From: Propioniciclava coleopterorum
GTDB lineage: Bacteria > Actinomycetota > Actinomycetes > Propionibacteriales > Propionibacteriaceae
Reading direction: 5' to 3'
NCBI RefSeq assembly: GCF_011393335.1
Contig: NZ_CP049865.1
Span: 682,001-746,000 of the forward strand
Length of the DNA: 64,000 nucleotides
In this document: positions 36,928-46,572 of the stretch, piece after piece
Layout: the number at the start of each line of letters is the position of its first letter
Numbering within the stretch: the first letter of the stretch is position 1
Position numbers and translations under genes: made by a program
Notes under the pieces: model-generated
Databases searched by the model: none
What the model was told of the DNA's origin: nothing
What the model saw: the letters and a program-made list of their open reading frames with translations, nothing else

Positions 36928-37701
36928 TCAGCCCCGTCCGAACGTCGCGAAGGTCTGGGGCTCGCCCTGGACCGGGAAGTCGCCGAACACCTGCCGCAGG
37001 AACCGGACGCTGTCGGGCAGCCAGGCCGCCACGTCGGCGTCCACCATGGCGGCGCGGCCGGACGCGGTCAGCGGCTTGGCCAGGCTGATGCCGTGGGGCC
37101 CGAGCAGGTAGACGTGGGCCTCGAACGGGATCCGGCGGCGCGCCAGCGCCGAGCAGAAGTCGAGCGTGTTCTCGACCGGGACCGTCTCGTCGCCCTGCGT
37201 GCTGAACACGAAGGCGGGCGGGGTGGCGTCGTCGACGGCCTCGACCGTGTCGAGGATCCGCTTGCCCATGTACGGGCCCAGGCTCGCCAGCGTCACCGGG
37301 TAGCCCAGCACCAGCGCGTCGGGACGCCGCGGGGCGGACACCCCGAGTGTCGCCGCGAGGTGACCGCCGGCCGAGAACCCGACGACGGCGACCTGTGCGG
37401 GGTCGGTCCCGTTCTCGGCGGCGTGGTCGCGGACCCACTCCAGTCCGGCGACGCCGTCGGCGCGCGAGTCCTCCCAGGGGTGCTCGCCGGTGGCGTAGCG
37501 CAGCACGAACGCGTTGAAGCCCTCGGCGAGGTAGGCCAGCGCGATCGGCTCCGCCTCCCGGTCGGAGCAGTAGCGGTAGCCGCCGCCGGGCAGCACCAGG
37601 ACCGCCGGCCGCATCTCGGTGCCGGCGAGTTCGGCGCTGGCGTCCTGCACGTACCCGGTCAGGGTCGCGGTCGGAGTGATCTGTTCGGTGAACACGCGCA
37701 C
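36928..37701 (-). CDS. Alpha/beta hydrolase, acetylesterase/xylan-esterase-like
   Basis: 257 residues. The oxyanion motif is LVLPGGGYRYCSDREAEP, the nucleophile elbow GFSAGGHLAA (Ser), an Asp in STQGDETVPVENTL and the His in YLLGPHGISLAKP. This matches the BD-FAE/acetyl-xylan-esterase-like group, without a signal peptide. It would deacetylate imported oligosaccharides, in keeping with the surrounding glycan genes. GTG 37701 follows GAAGGAGCCC. First gene of a pair with the AKR5-like reductase. Confidence 0.82.
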   Translation of the reverse strand: MRVFTEQITPTATLTGYVQDASAELAGTEMRPAVLVLPGGGYRYCSDREAEPIALAYLAEGFNAFVLRYATGEHPWEDSRADGVAGLEWVRDHAAENGTDPAQVAVVGFSAGGHLAATLGVSAPRRPDALVLGYPVTLASLGPYMGKRILDTVEAVDDATPPAFVFSTQGDETVPVENTLDFCSALARRRIPFEAHVYLLGPHGISLAKPLTASGRAAMVDADVAAWLPDSVRFLRQVFGDFPVQGEPQTFATFGRG

Positions 37702-37854
37702 GGCGGGCTCCTTCGCGGTGGTGGTCGTCCCCCGACGCTATCGCGCCCGCACCGGTCTTCGGCGCCGCGCCGCTGCTGCCGGCTCGGGGCGATCCCCTCC
37801 CCCGCCGCGCAAGTGCCGGAGCGGGCGCCGAAGAAGTTGCCGACACGGTGTCGC

Positions 37855-37860
37855 TATCAT
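37855..37860 (+). promoter_or_regulatory. -10 hexamer of a leaderless gene (TATCAT)
   Basis: TATCAT ends six bases before ATG 37867; transcription would begin at the start codon. No ribosome-binding site lies between them. Confidence 0.55.
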
Positions 37861-37866
37861 TTCCGC

Positions 37867-38220
37867 ATGGAGATCCTCAAGAACGTCATACTCGCCCTCC
37901 ACATCCTCGGCGTCGCGGCCCTTCTCGGCGGCGTGCTCATGCAGTCCCGGTCGAAGTCGGGCCCGCTGGCGCCGGCCATCCTGCACGGCGCCACGACCAT
38001 GCTGGTGACCGGCATCGCGCTGGTCGGCCTGCAGTACCCGCTGGGCTATGAGGTCAACAACGCCAAGATCACCGTCAAGCTCCTCGTGCTGCTCGCCATC
38101 TTGACCATCGCCCTGCTCAACCGGAAGAAGGAGACCATCGCCGGCTGGGTGCTCCCGGCGCTGGGCGGACTCACCGTCCTGAACGTCCTGTTGGCCACCA
38201 TCTGGAAGAACTACGCCTGA
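37867..38220 (+). CDS. Small four-helix membrane protein
   Basis: 117 residues made almost entirely of four hydrophobic helices: ILALHILGVAALLGGVLM, a second ending TGIALVGLQYPLG, KLLVLLAILTIALLN, and AGWVLPALGGLTVLNVLLAT; short Lys-rich loops between helices. It resembles conserved integral membrane proteins of actinobacteria with no known role. Single gene, followed by a GC-rich hairpin. Confidence 0.75.
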   Translation: MEILKNVILALHILGVAALLGGVLMQSRSKSGPLAPAILHGATTMLVTGIALVGLQYPLGYEVNNAKITVKLLVLLAILTIALLNRKKETIAGWVLPALGGLTVLNVLLATIWKNYA

Positions 38221-38226
38221 CCACCC

Positions 38227-38249
38227 GGGCCGCCTCTCGAGGGCGGCCC
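38227..38249 (+). terminator. GC-rich hairpin after the small membrane gene
   Basis: GGGCCGCC and GGCGGCCC form an 8-bp perfect stem with a 7-base loop, seven bases after the stop at 38220. No T run follows, as usual for high-GC actinobacterial terminators. Confidence 0.55.
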
Positions 38250-38356
38250 ACCGTCGGCGCGCGGGCGGCTCGAACGCCCGTCCTCCGCGGTCGGCGACGC
38301 CCCCGCAGGCCCGGGCGCACTCCCCGAACGGACGCCCGCCGCCGCCGATTCCACGC

Positions 38357-38362
38357 CATACT
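38357..38362 (+). promoter_or_regulatory. -10 hexamer of the second leaderless TetR gene (CATACT)
   Basis: CATACT ends six bases before ATG 38369. No ribosome-binding site is present. A weaker hexamer match than the other leaderless genes. Confidence 0.4.
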
Positions 38363-38368
38363 GAGCCG

Positions 38369-38956
38369 ATGCCCAGGATCTCCGCCCCCACCGTCGCCGA
38401 GCACCGCTCGGCGCAACGCGCGGCGCTCGTGCGGGCCGCGGTGGAGATCCTGCTCGCCGACGGCGTCGCCGCGGCCGTCCCCCGCGCGGTCTGCGAGCGC
38501 GCCGGCCTGTCGCGCACCAGCTTCTACGACTACTTCCCCTCCCGCGATGACCTGCTGATCGCCGTCGCGATCGACGCCTTCGACGCCTGGGACCGGGAGA
38601 TCGAGGCCGCGCTGGCCGCGGCGCCCGCCGACGGGCGGCTGCGCACCTACGTCGAGCAGACCCTGGCGATGGTGGCCGACGGCAAGCACCAACTCGCCAA
38701 CGCGCTGCGCGAGGCGCAGTTCGCGCCGAGCCATCTCGAGGACCTCATGACCCTGCACGACGCGCTGGTCCGGCCGCTGGTGCAGGTGTTGGCCGAGCAG
38801 GGCGTCCCCGCCCCCGAGCGGCACGCCCAGTACGTCAACGGCCTGATCGGGGCCGCCATCGCCGGCGTCGAGCACGGGCTCGACCCCGCCGTCGCGGCGC
38901 GGGAGGTCACCGCGATCCTGGCCGGCGGCCTCGGGTCACCCGCGGCCGAGGGGTAG
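38369..38956 (+). CDS. TetR family transcriptional regulator
   Basis: 195 residues. N-terminal HTH: VEILLADGVAAAVPRAVCERAGLSRTSFYDYFPSRDDLL (about 25-65), then a helical ligand domain. No obvious target: its neighbours are a small membrane protein gene and, convergently, a DUF3806-like gene. No palindrome is evident in its short upstream region. Confidence 0.88.
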   Translation: MPRISAPTVAEHRSAQRAALVRAAVEILLADGVAAAVPRAVCERAGLSRTSFYDYFPSRDDLLIAVAIDAFDAWDREIEAALAAAPADGRLRTYVEQTLAMVADGKHQLANALREAQFAPSHLEDLMTLHDALVRPLVQVLAEQGVPAPERHAQYVNGLIGAAIAGVEHGLDPAVAAREVTAILAGGLGSPAAEG

Positions 38957-39017
38957 CCGGCCGGTCGCGCCACGGGGGCCCACGACACGCGGGGTCACGC
39001 CGCGCAAGCCCGGACGG

Positions 39018-39415
39018 TCAGGGCCGGGCGCCCTCGATGGTCCCGACCACGCCCGCCATGACCTCCGCCAGAGAACCGGGCTCCGGCGTCCACCGCTTGG
39101 CCACGACGTTCATCGGGTAGAGCAGCACCTCGTCGCGCTCGCGGTAGACGGCGGCCTCGGTCCCGTACTCGTCCGCGGCCACCACCCAGCGCAGCCCGAG
39201 CCTCCCGGCCAGGTAGGTGCCCAGCGCGGCACCGACCGCGTTGATCAGCGGGTTCGGGTCGGGACGTTCCCCCTCGGGCAGCGCGAACCACGCGGCGCGC
39301 TCCGCCTCGAAGTGGTCCGAGAGGGCGCGCGGGTCGTCGACCAGACCGGACAGGGGGCCGTCAGCGAGGCGATCCAGTCGCGCTCGGCCTGGTTCATCTC
39401 CGCGATGTCGAGCAT
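39018..39415 (-). CDS. DUF3806-like protein (frame broken once)
   Basis: About 133 residues. N-terminal MLDIAEMNQAERDWIASLT is in one frame and PLSGLVDDPRALSDHFEAE onward in the next; restoring one base at about 39358-39362 joins them (SLTGPLSG). Core: NPLINAVGAALGTYLAGRLGLRWVVAADEYGTEAAV and VVAKRWTPEPG, which from memory matches the DUF3806 domain of small stand-alone proteins. Function unknown. ATG 39415 follows GAGGAGAA; a TAGGGT hexamer lies about 28 bases upstream of the start. Confidence 0.6.
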
Positions 39416-39549
39416 GGGGTTCTCCTCGTTCGGCGTCCCGCCACCCTACGGGGCTCGGGTTCCGCCCGACGCACCGCCCTCCGGGACCCGGCCTGCGCGG
39501 TGGGCGCACCGCCCGGCACGCCGCCGCGCGGCACGCCGAGCGGAGGCGC

Positions 39550-40538
39550 TCAGCGGCGCGTGCTGCCCCGCAGCACCAGCTCGGGCTCGATGCGGTGGAC
39601 GGCGGCCGGGTCGGCGTCCCAGTCGAGCAGGACGCGCAGGCAGCGGTGCCCCAACTCGTCGAACGGCTGCCGAACGGTGGTCAGCGGCGGGGCGAAGAAC
39701 CCCGCCCCCGCCACGTCGTCGAAGCCGACGACCTGTGTGCGCCCGGGGACGGCCACGCCGGCGTCCCGCAGCGCCGCGAGGACGCCGAGCGCGGTGAGGT
39801 CGTTGCCGCAGAAGACGCCGTCGGGGGATCGAGGGCCAGCTCGGCGCCCAGGGCGTAGGCGCGCTCGGCCGACCAGTCCCCGTGCAGCAGCGCCGGACGC
39901 GGCAGCCCGGCGGCGTCCAGGGCGGCCTCCCAGCCGCGGACGCGGCCGCGGGCGTCGAACCAGTCCAGCGGCCCCGCGACGTGGACGATGCTGCGGCAGC
40001 CGGACGCGATCAGCGCCTCGGTGGCCCGCCGCGCACCCCCCTCCTGGTCGACCGCCACGACGCGCACGCCGGCGGTGGGCTCCGCGCCGTCGGCGACCAG
40101 CACCGTCGGGACGCCTGCGCCGGCTTCGGCGACGGCCGCGACGACGGCGTCCTGGGGTGCGATGACGACGATGCCCTCCACCCCGCGCGCCAGGAACGAC
40201 TCGAGCAGCCCGGGCGCGTCGTCGGCCCCGCCCAGGATGCCGACCAGGGTGGCGTACCCGGCGGCGCGGGCGGCGTCCTCGACGGCGGCCAGCGTGCTCG
40301 CCGGCCCGTGGTAGTCCAGTCCCGTGGCGAGGACGCCGATCAGGGCGGTGTGCCGGGTGGCCAGCGCGCGGGCGGCCAGGTTGCGCCGGTAGCCGAGCTC
40401 GGCGATGGCGCGCTCGACCCGCTCGCGGGTCTGCGGCCGGACGACCGCGGGCTCGTTGAGCACCCGCGACACCGTCTGGTGCGAGACCCCGGCGCGCGCC
40501 GCGACGTCGGCCATGGACGGCGTGCGCGCCTCCGGCAT
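39550..40538 (-). CDS. araR: LacI family regulator of arabinose genes, AraR-like (frame broken once)
   Basis: About 329 residues: LacI-type HTH (MADVAARAGVSHQTVSRVLNEP), hinge GYRRNLAARALATRHTALIGVL and a ribose-binding-protein-like ligand domain. The frame breaks at 39823-39827; restoring one C joins LALDPP to DGVFCGNDLTALGVLAAL, the usual LacI sequence. Its ATG follows the araA stop with no gap, so it is the last gene of araD-araA-araR and is likely to repress that operon and araB through the paired operators at 42823-42859. Ligand inferred as L-arabinose or an arabinose phosphate. Confidence 0.85.
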
Positions 40539-42046
40539 CTAGACCCCCTGCGTCATCCGGTGCCACACGTGCTCGAGGCGGCGCTCACGCGCGAACGCCC
40601 GCGGCTGCGTGGACTCGTCGATGACCGCGAGCTCCATGCCCGCGATCGCGGCCAGATCCTGCCACATCTCCAGCGTGGTCGCCGTCGTCATGGCCGTGTG
40701 GTGCGCCGCGCCGGCGATCAGCCAGCATTCGGCCGAGGTCGCGAAGTCGGGCCGGGGCACCCAGACGGCGCGGGCGACGGGCAGCAGCGGCAGCGGCTCG
40801 TCGGGGGCGACGTTGTCCACCACGTTGGCGGTCAGCCGGAACCGCTCCCGCAGGTCGGCCAGCGCGATCACGAGCGCGGGACCCGCGTCGGCGTCGAAGA
40901 CCAGGCGCACCGGGTCGTCGCGGTCGCCGATCCCCAGGGGGTGGACCTCCAGGCGCGGGCGCGCCGTGGTCAGGCTCGGGCAGACCTCCAGCATGTGGGC
41001 GCCCAGGATCTTCTCGATGCCCGGCCGCATCTCGTAGACGTAGTCCTCCATCAGGGACGCCCCGCCCGGCCGGCCGTGCCCCATCACCTTCGCCGCGCGG
41101 ACCAGGATCGCGGTCTTCCAGTCGCCCTCGGCGCCGAACCCGTAGCCGTCCGCCATCAGCCGCTGCACGGCCAGCCCGGGCAACTGCGTCAGGCCGCCGA
41201 GGTCCTCGAAGTTGGTGGTGAACGCCCCGAAGCCGCCCGCCTCCAGGAAGTGCCGCAGCCCGATCTCCTGGCGTGCGCCCTCGCGCAGCGACGCGTGCCG
41301 GTCCCCGCCCGCGCGCAGCTCGGGGCGACGTCGTAGAGCCGCTCGTACTCGGCGACCAGCGCGTCGATGTCGGCCTCGGCGACCGCGGCGACGGCGGCCA
41401 CGAGGTCGTTGACGCCCCAGGTGTTGATCGCGACGCCGAGGGTCAGCTCGGCCTCGGTCTTGTCGCCCTCGGTGACGGCGACGTTGCGCATGTTGTCGCC
41501 GAAGCGGGCCACCGAAAGGTGGTGGAGGTCGTCCCAGGCCGTGGCGGCGCGGGCCCAGTCACCGATCTTGGCGCGGGTCGCGTCCTGGCCGGCGTGCCCC
41601 ACGACCGTCCGGCGCGCCTTGCCCAGCCGGGTGGCGGCGTAGGCGAACTCGCGGTCGCCGTGCGCGGACTGGTTGAGGTTCATGTAGTCCATGTCGAGGG
41701 TCGCCCACGGCAGCGCGGCGGACGCCTGGGTGTGCAGGTGCAGCAGCGGCTTGGCCAGGGCGTCGAGCCCCAGCAGCCACATCTTGGCCGGGGAGAACGT
41801 GTGCATCCAGGTGATGACCCCGACCACGGCGTCGTCGGCGTTCGCGGCCAGCATCTCCGCGCGGATGGCGTCGCGGTCCTTCAGCGTCGGCCGCCCGACG
41901 ACCTCGACGGGGATCTCGCCGCCCGCGTTCAGCTGGGCGACGACCTCGGCGGCCTGGGCCGCCACCTGGTCGAGGGTCTCGGGGCCGTAGAGGTCCTGCG
42001 ATCCGGTGAGGAACCAGATCCGCTTGCCCTCGAAGGGGTTCTGCAT
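40539..42046 (-). CDS. araA: L-arabinose isomerase (frame broken once)
   Basis: Converts L-arabinose to L-ribulose; about 502 residues, the normal length. N-terminal [28 protein letters not shown] and [17 protein letters not shown] are diagnostic. The frame breaks at 41322-41325; one missing C rejoins RLYDVAP to [18 protein letters not shown]. The C-terminal part has [15 protein letters not shown] (active-site Glu and metal region) and [25 protein letters not shown]. Follows araD by 27 bases on the same strand and precedes the LacI gene. Confidence 0.95.
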
Positions 42047-42073
42047 GGTGCGTCCTTTCGGGTGTGGCGAGCC

Positions 42074-42793
42074 TCAGCGCTGGCCGTAGACGTTCTGATA
42101 GCGGTCGTTCAGGGCGGCGATGTCCGCCGCGTCGATCGCGACGAGCGGGCCCAGCTCGCGCGCCAGGTGTACGGTGCGGGCGACCTCCTCCACCATCACC
42201 GCGGCCTTGACCGCGGCGTGGCCGTCCGGGCCGACGGTGAACGGGCCGTGGTTGGCCATGAGCACGGCCCGGCCACCCGTGGCCCGCAGCGTGTCGACGA
42301 TGCCGCGGCCGATGGAGTCGTCGCCGATCAGCGCGAAGGGCCCGATCGGGATGTCGCCGCCGAACTCATCGGCGATCATCGTCAGGACGCACGGGATCGG
42401 CTCGCGGCGCGCCGACCAGGCGGTGGCGTAGCTCGAATGCGTGTGCACGACGCCGCCGACCTCGGCCATGTGCCGGTACACGTACGCGTGGGCCGCGGTG
42501 TCCGAGGAGGGGCTGAGCGCGTCGGGCGTGCCGTCGGCGATCTTGTCGCCCTCGAGCGTGCAGACCACCATCAGCTCGGGCGCCAGCTCGGCGTACGACA
42601 CCCCGGACGGCTTGATGACGAACAGATCGGCGCCGGGGACGCGCTCGGAGACGTTGCCGGCCGTCCACACCACCAGCCCGTTGGCGGGGAGTTCGGCGTG
42701 CAGCGCCGCGACGCGGGCGCGGGTGGCGGCGACGGCGTCCTGCACGGCCGGGGGCAGCTCCGTCAGGACGGTCTGGGCGGTGTATGCGGTCAC
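42074..42793 (-). CDS. araD: L-ribulose-5-phosphate 4-epimerase
   Basis: 239-residue class II aldolase-fold enzyme turning L-ribulose 5-phosphate into D-xylulose 5-phosphate. Visible are WTAGNVSERVPGADLFVIKPSG, the metal His pair in VVHTHSSYATAW, and the later His in MANHGPFTVGPDGHAAV. GTG 42793 is the start, with GAAAGGCC upstream. First gene of the leftward araD-araA-araR operon, divergent from araB; two operators lie between them. Confidence 0.95.
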   Translation of the reverse strand: MTAYTAQTVLTELPPAVQDAVAATRARVAALHAELPANGLVVWTAGNVSERVPGADLFVIKPSGVSYAELAPELMVVCTLEGDKIADGTPDALSPSSDTAAHAYVYRHMAEVGGVVHTHSSYATAWSARREPIPCVLTMIADEFGGDIPIGPFALIGDDSIGRGIVDTLRATGGRAVLMANHGPFTVGPDGHAAVKAAVMVEEVARTVHLARELGPLVAIDAADIAALNDRYQNVYGQR

Positions 42794-42822
42794 GGTGGCC
42801 TTTCACAGGGAGACTCCCACCA

Positions 42823-42859
42823 TGTTAGCGCTCACATACGCCGCCTGCGAGCACTAACA
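42823..42859. promoter_or_regulatory. Paired LacI-type operators in the araD-araB divergent promoter
   Basis: Two related 14-bp sites in inverted orientation: TGTTAGCGCTCACA (42823-42836) and TGCGAGCACTAACA (42846-42859, the reverse complement of TGTTAGTGCTCGCA). They agree at 12 of 14 positions, are centred 23 bp apart and each is itself a near-palindrome of the LacI type. The spacing of about two helical turns would allow two dimers on one face. AraR-like LacI is the likely binder. Confidence 0.75.
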
Positions 42860-42922
42860 TCGACCGCGACAGGCAGCAGGCCGGCGCGCAGCGAGGCGCG
42901 GCCGGGCAGACGAGGAGGCACC

Positions 42923-44586
42923 GTGACCGCATCCGCCCCGACCCAGCAGGCCGCGCGCGAGCATCCGGCTCCCCCGGCCCCCACGCCGGACGCCGCCCCC
43001 GGCACCGAGGCGGCGCGCCGCATCGCGGCGGGCGACACCGCCCTGGGGATCGAGCTGGGCTCCACCCGCATCAAGGCCGTGCTGATCGACGCCGCGGGCG
43101 CCACGCTCGCCTCGGGCGGACACGCCTGGGAGAACAGCCTCGTCGACGGGGTCTGGTCCTACGACCTGGCCGACGTGGAGGCCGGCGTCCGCGCCGCCTT
43201 CGCCGACCTGGCCGCCGCGACGCAGCGCGCCCACGGCGTCCCGCTGGAGCGGGTCGGCGCCCTGGGCGTCTCCGCGATGATGCACGGCCACCTGGCCTTC
43301 GACGCCGCCGGCGACCTGCTCGTCCCGTTCCGGACGTGGCGCAACACCTCCACCGCGGCCGCGAGCGAGCGGCTGACCGCGGCGCTGCAGCAGCACATCC
43401 CGCAGCGCTGGAGCGTCGCGCACGCGTTCCAGGCCGCGCTCGACGGCGAGCCGCACGTCGCCCGGGTCGCGCACCTCACCACGCTGGCCGGCCACGTGCA
43501 CGAGCGCCTGACCGGGCGCCGCGTGCTCGGCGTCGGCGACGCCAGCGGCATGTTCCCCCTCGACGCGACGGGCACCGGGTACGACGCCGCCCGGCTGGCC
43601 ACCTACGATGCGCTCGCCGCCGAGGCCGGGGTGCCGTGGTCGCTGGCCGACGTCCTGCCGGACGTGCTGCCCGCGGGCGCGGACGCCGGACGCCTCACCG
43701 AGGCCGGCGCCGCCTGGCTCGACCCGACCGGGACCCTGCGGCCCGGCGCGCTCGCCGCCCCGCCGGAGGGCGACGCGGGCACCGGCATGGTCGCGACGAA
43801 CGCGATCGCGCCCCGCACGGGCAACGTGTCGGCGGGCACCAGCATCTTCGCCATGGTGGTGCTGGAGCGGCCGCTGCGCGGGCTGCACCCCGAGATCGAC
43901 CTCGTCGCGACGCCGGCCGGCCACCCCGTCGCGATGGTGCACGTCAACAACTGCTCCTCCGACCTCAACGCGTGGGCGGCGGTGTTCGGCGAGTTCGCCG
44001 CGGCGAGCGGCACCCCGCTCGAGCCCGACGACCTGTGGGCGCTGCTGTACGCCCAGGCGCTGGCCGCCGAGCCGGACGCGGGCGGCCTGCTGGCCTACAA
44101 CTACCTCTCCGGCGAGCACCTCACCGGCTTCGCCGAGGGCCGCCCGCTCCTGGCCCGGACGCCGCAGGCGCGGCTCACGCTGGGCAACCTGATGCGCGCG
44201 CACCTGCTCAGCGCGTTCGCCGCGCTGCGGCTGGGGATGGACGTGCTGGCGACCGAGGAGGTCGCCGTCGACGGCCTGCTGGCGCACGGCGGCATGTTCC
44301 GGACGGCGGGCGCGGCGCAGCGGCTGCTGGCCGGCGCGCTGGGCGTCGAGGTGAGCGTGGGCGAGACGGCCGCCGAGGGCGGCGCCTGGGGGATGGCCGT
44401 CCTCGCCGGTCACGCCCTGTGGGGGACGGGCGCCCGCTGGCGGCCTACCTCGACGCGGACATCTTCGCCGACGCCGCCACGGCCGCCGTCGCCCCCGACC
44501 CCGCCGACGCCGCGGGCTTCGACACCTTCCTGGCGCGCTACCGCGCCGGCCTCCCGATCGAGCGGGCGGCCGTCGACCACCTTTGA
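42923..44586 (+). CDS. araB: FGGY-family carbohydrate kinase, probable L-ribulokinase (frame broken once)
   Basis: About 555 residues of the FGGY sugar kinase family. The N-terminal domain has LGIELGSTRIKAVLID (phosphate-binding loop) and GVSAMMHGHLAFD; the C-terminal domain has NVSAGTSIFAMVVLE and LLAHGGMFRTAGAAQRLL. The family includes xylulokinase and ribulokinase; placement opposite araD and araA makes L-ribulokinase the better guess. The frame breaks at 44421-44425, where one G is missing; restored, ALWG continues DGRPLAAYLDADIF. GTG 42923 follows GAGGAGGCACC. A Pro/Ala-rich N-terminal extension of about 35 residues precedes the kinase core. Confidence 0.87.
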
Positions 44587-44629
44587 GCGGCCCGGGGCGG
44601 TTCGGACAGGGCCACCTCGGCCCGCGGCC

Positions 44630-46488
44630 TCAGGCCGTGGGCAGCCAGACCCGCATCGCGGGCGAGCCGCGGCGTCCCCACTCGGCGAAGGGCAGCAGCG
44701 GCACGTCCACCTCACGGCCGCTCCCGGCCACGGACCCCTCCGGTCGGTACAGGCCGTCCTCGGCGGCGGCCACGACGCAGGTGACGTGCAGCCCGCCGGC
44801 GGCGTCCACCCCGATCCCGCGGTCGACGAGCACCCGCAGGTCGTCGACGGCGACGTCGGCGGGCAGGTCCACCTGCTCGACGCAGTACACGAGCGGGCCG
44901 CGCTCGACGGCCACGCAGCCGCGCACCGCATCCACCCGGTGGTGGGCGCGCGTGAAGCGCGGCGTCAGGTCGAGGTCGAGCGCGTAGGACCCGGGCGTGA
45001 GCGGCGCCCGGGCGTAGCCGTCGGCCCCGCGGGCGTGGCGCCGCCCGTCCGGCGCGACCAGCTCGGCGGCCGACGACCAGTCGGGGACGCGCACGGCCAG
45101 CTCCGCGCCGGCGGCGGGGGCGCCGCTCACCTCGACCTCGATCCGGCCCGAGCGCGGGTAGTCGGTCGCGACGCGGACGCCGCCGGAACCCAGTTCGGCG
45201 GGCAGCGCCAGCTCGGCGGCGGCGAGCTGGTGCAGGTGCAGGGTCGCGTCCCGCGTCGAGGCCAGGTAGGCGCCGTACTGCGCCACGGTGCGGGCGATGT
45301 TGGGCGGGCAGCACGCGCAGACGAACCAGGGCACCCGGTCCCGCGTCGTGCTCTCCCCCGACAACCGGTCGGGACGCAACTGCAGCGGGTTGGCGTAGAA
45401 GAACCGGGTGACGGTCCCGTCCACCGCCGCGGCGAGCGCGTTGTGGGTGTCGCGCTCGATCGCGGCCGCGTAGGCGGCCGCCCCGGCGCCGCCGTCGGCC
45501 AGCAGCATCCGCCAGGCCCAGTGCAGGTCGGCGATGGTCGCGCAGGTCTCGGCGTAGGCGACGTCGGGCGGCAGCTCATGATCGTCGCCGAACGCCTCCC
45601 CCGCCTGCCGCGACCCGTAGGCGCCCGTGAGGTACATCTTGCGGTCGTGCACGCTCGCCCACTGCGCGTCCATGGCGGCGCGCAGGCCGGGGTCGCCGGT
45701 CTCCAGGGCGACGTCGGTCGCGCCCGCGTTGAGGTAGAGCTGGCGGACCGCGTGCCCCACGGCGTCGGTCGATTCCCGGACGGGCAGGTGGTCCTGGAAG
45801 TAGGGGGCGCGCAGCGGGTCGGGGCTCAGCGTGCGGTGCCCCGGCGGTCGATCATGAGGGCGGCCAGATCGAGGTGCCGGCGCTCCCCCGTGTGCCGGTA
45901 CAGCTCGACGAGCGCGGTCTCGATCTCCGGGTGGCCGCAGATGCCGGGGCTGCGGTCGCCGCCGAACTCGGCGTGCACCAGGTCCACGAACCGCGACGCC
46001 ACGGCCAGCAGGTCGGCGCGGCCGGCCCCGCGGTCCAGCGCGATGGCCGCCTGCACCAGGTGGCCCAGCAGGTACAGCTCGTGCGTCCGGTCCAGTTCGG
46101 CCCAGCGCAGCGCCGGCTCGGCGACCTGGATGTAGCTGTCGAGGTAGCCGTCGGGCTCCTGGGCGCGGGCCAGCAACCCGATCACGTCGTCGAGCCAGGC
46201 GTCGAACGCCGTGGTGCCGCTGCGGCCGATCTCCCAGCCGACGGCCTCGATCGTCTTGTAGAGGTCGGAGTCGGCGAAACAGGGCCCACGGTGCGGACCG
46301 GGCGCCTCGCCCGCCGCGACGCGCAGGTTGTCCAGCACGCCGGCGGCCTCGAGTTGCTCCAGGCAGTGCGGCAGGGTCGCGGTGGCGTTGCGCGCCTGCC
46401 AGTCGCCCAACGGGCCACCGATCAGGCGGGCGGTCTCGGGGAGGGGGAGGTGCGTCGTCGCGGCCAGCGGCGCGGCGGGGTCAGGCAT
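44630..46488 (-). CDS. GH127 beta-L-arabinofuranosidase (frame broken once)
   Basis: About 620 residues, no signal peptide. Releases L-arabinofuranose from beta-linked arabino-oligosaccharides. The metal/catalytic set known from HypBA1 is present: Glu in SRQAGEAFGDDHELP, Glu and Cys in YAETCATIADLHW, and the Cys cluster FVCACCPPNIAR, which contains the nucleophile Cys. The N-terminal half has ATLPHCLEQLEAAGVLDNL and GYLDSYIQ. The frame breaks at 45839-45842; restoring one G joins MIDRRG to HRTLSPDPLRAPYFQDHLP. ATG 46488 is 13 bases behind a LacI-type palindrome (46502-46515). Confidence 0.9.
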
Positions 46489-46501
46489 CGTCACAGCCTT
46501 T

Positions 46502-46515
46502 CGAAATCGCTTTCG
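46502..46515. promoter_or_regulatory. LacI-type operator before the GH127 gene
   Basis: CGAAATCGCTTTCG has 5-bp arms CGAAA/TTTCG, 13 bases upstream of the GH127 start on the minus strand. The upstream LacI gene (46573-47591) is the likely regulator. A -35-like TTGACT lies just upstream in TCCAGTCAACCG (46522-46533), also found before GH51. Confidence 0.6.
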
Positions 46516-46572
46516 GACGCCTCCAGTCAACCGACCCGCGGCGGGTCCGTCAAGGCCCTTCGCGCACCCGGA

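Noticed and set aside
41273-46135. Open frame of 1620 codons on the plus strand across the ara region
   Set aside because: Only the part after 42923 is a real gene (araB). The rest is antisense to araA, araD and GH127 and has the Arg/Gly/Val-rich composition of a shadow frame in GC-rich DNA.
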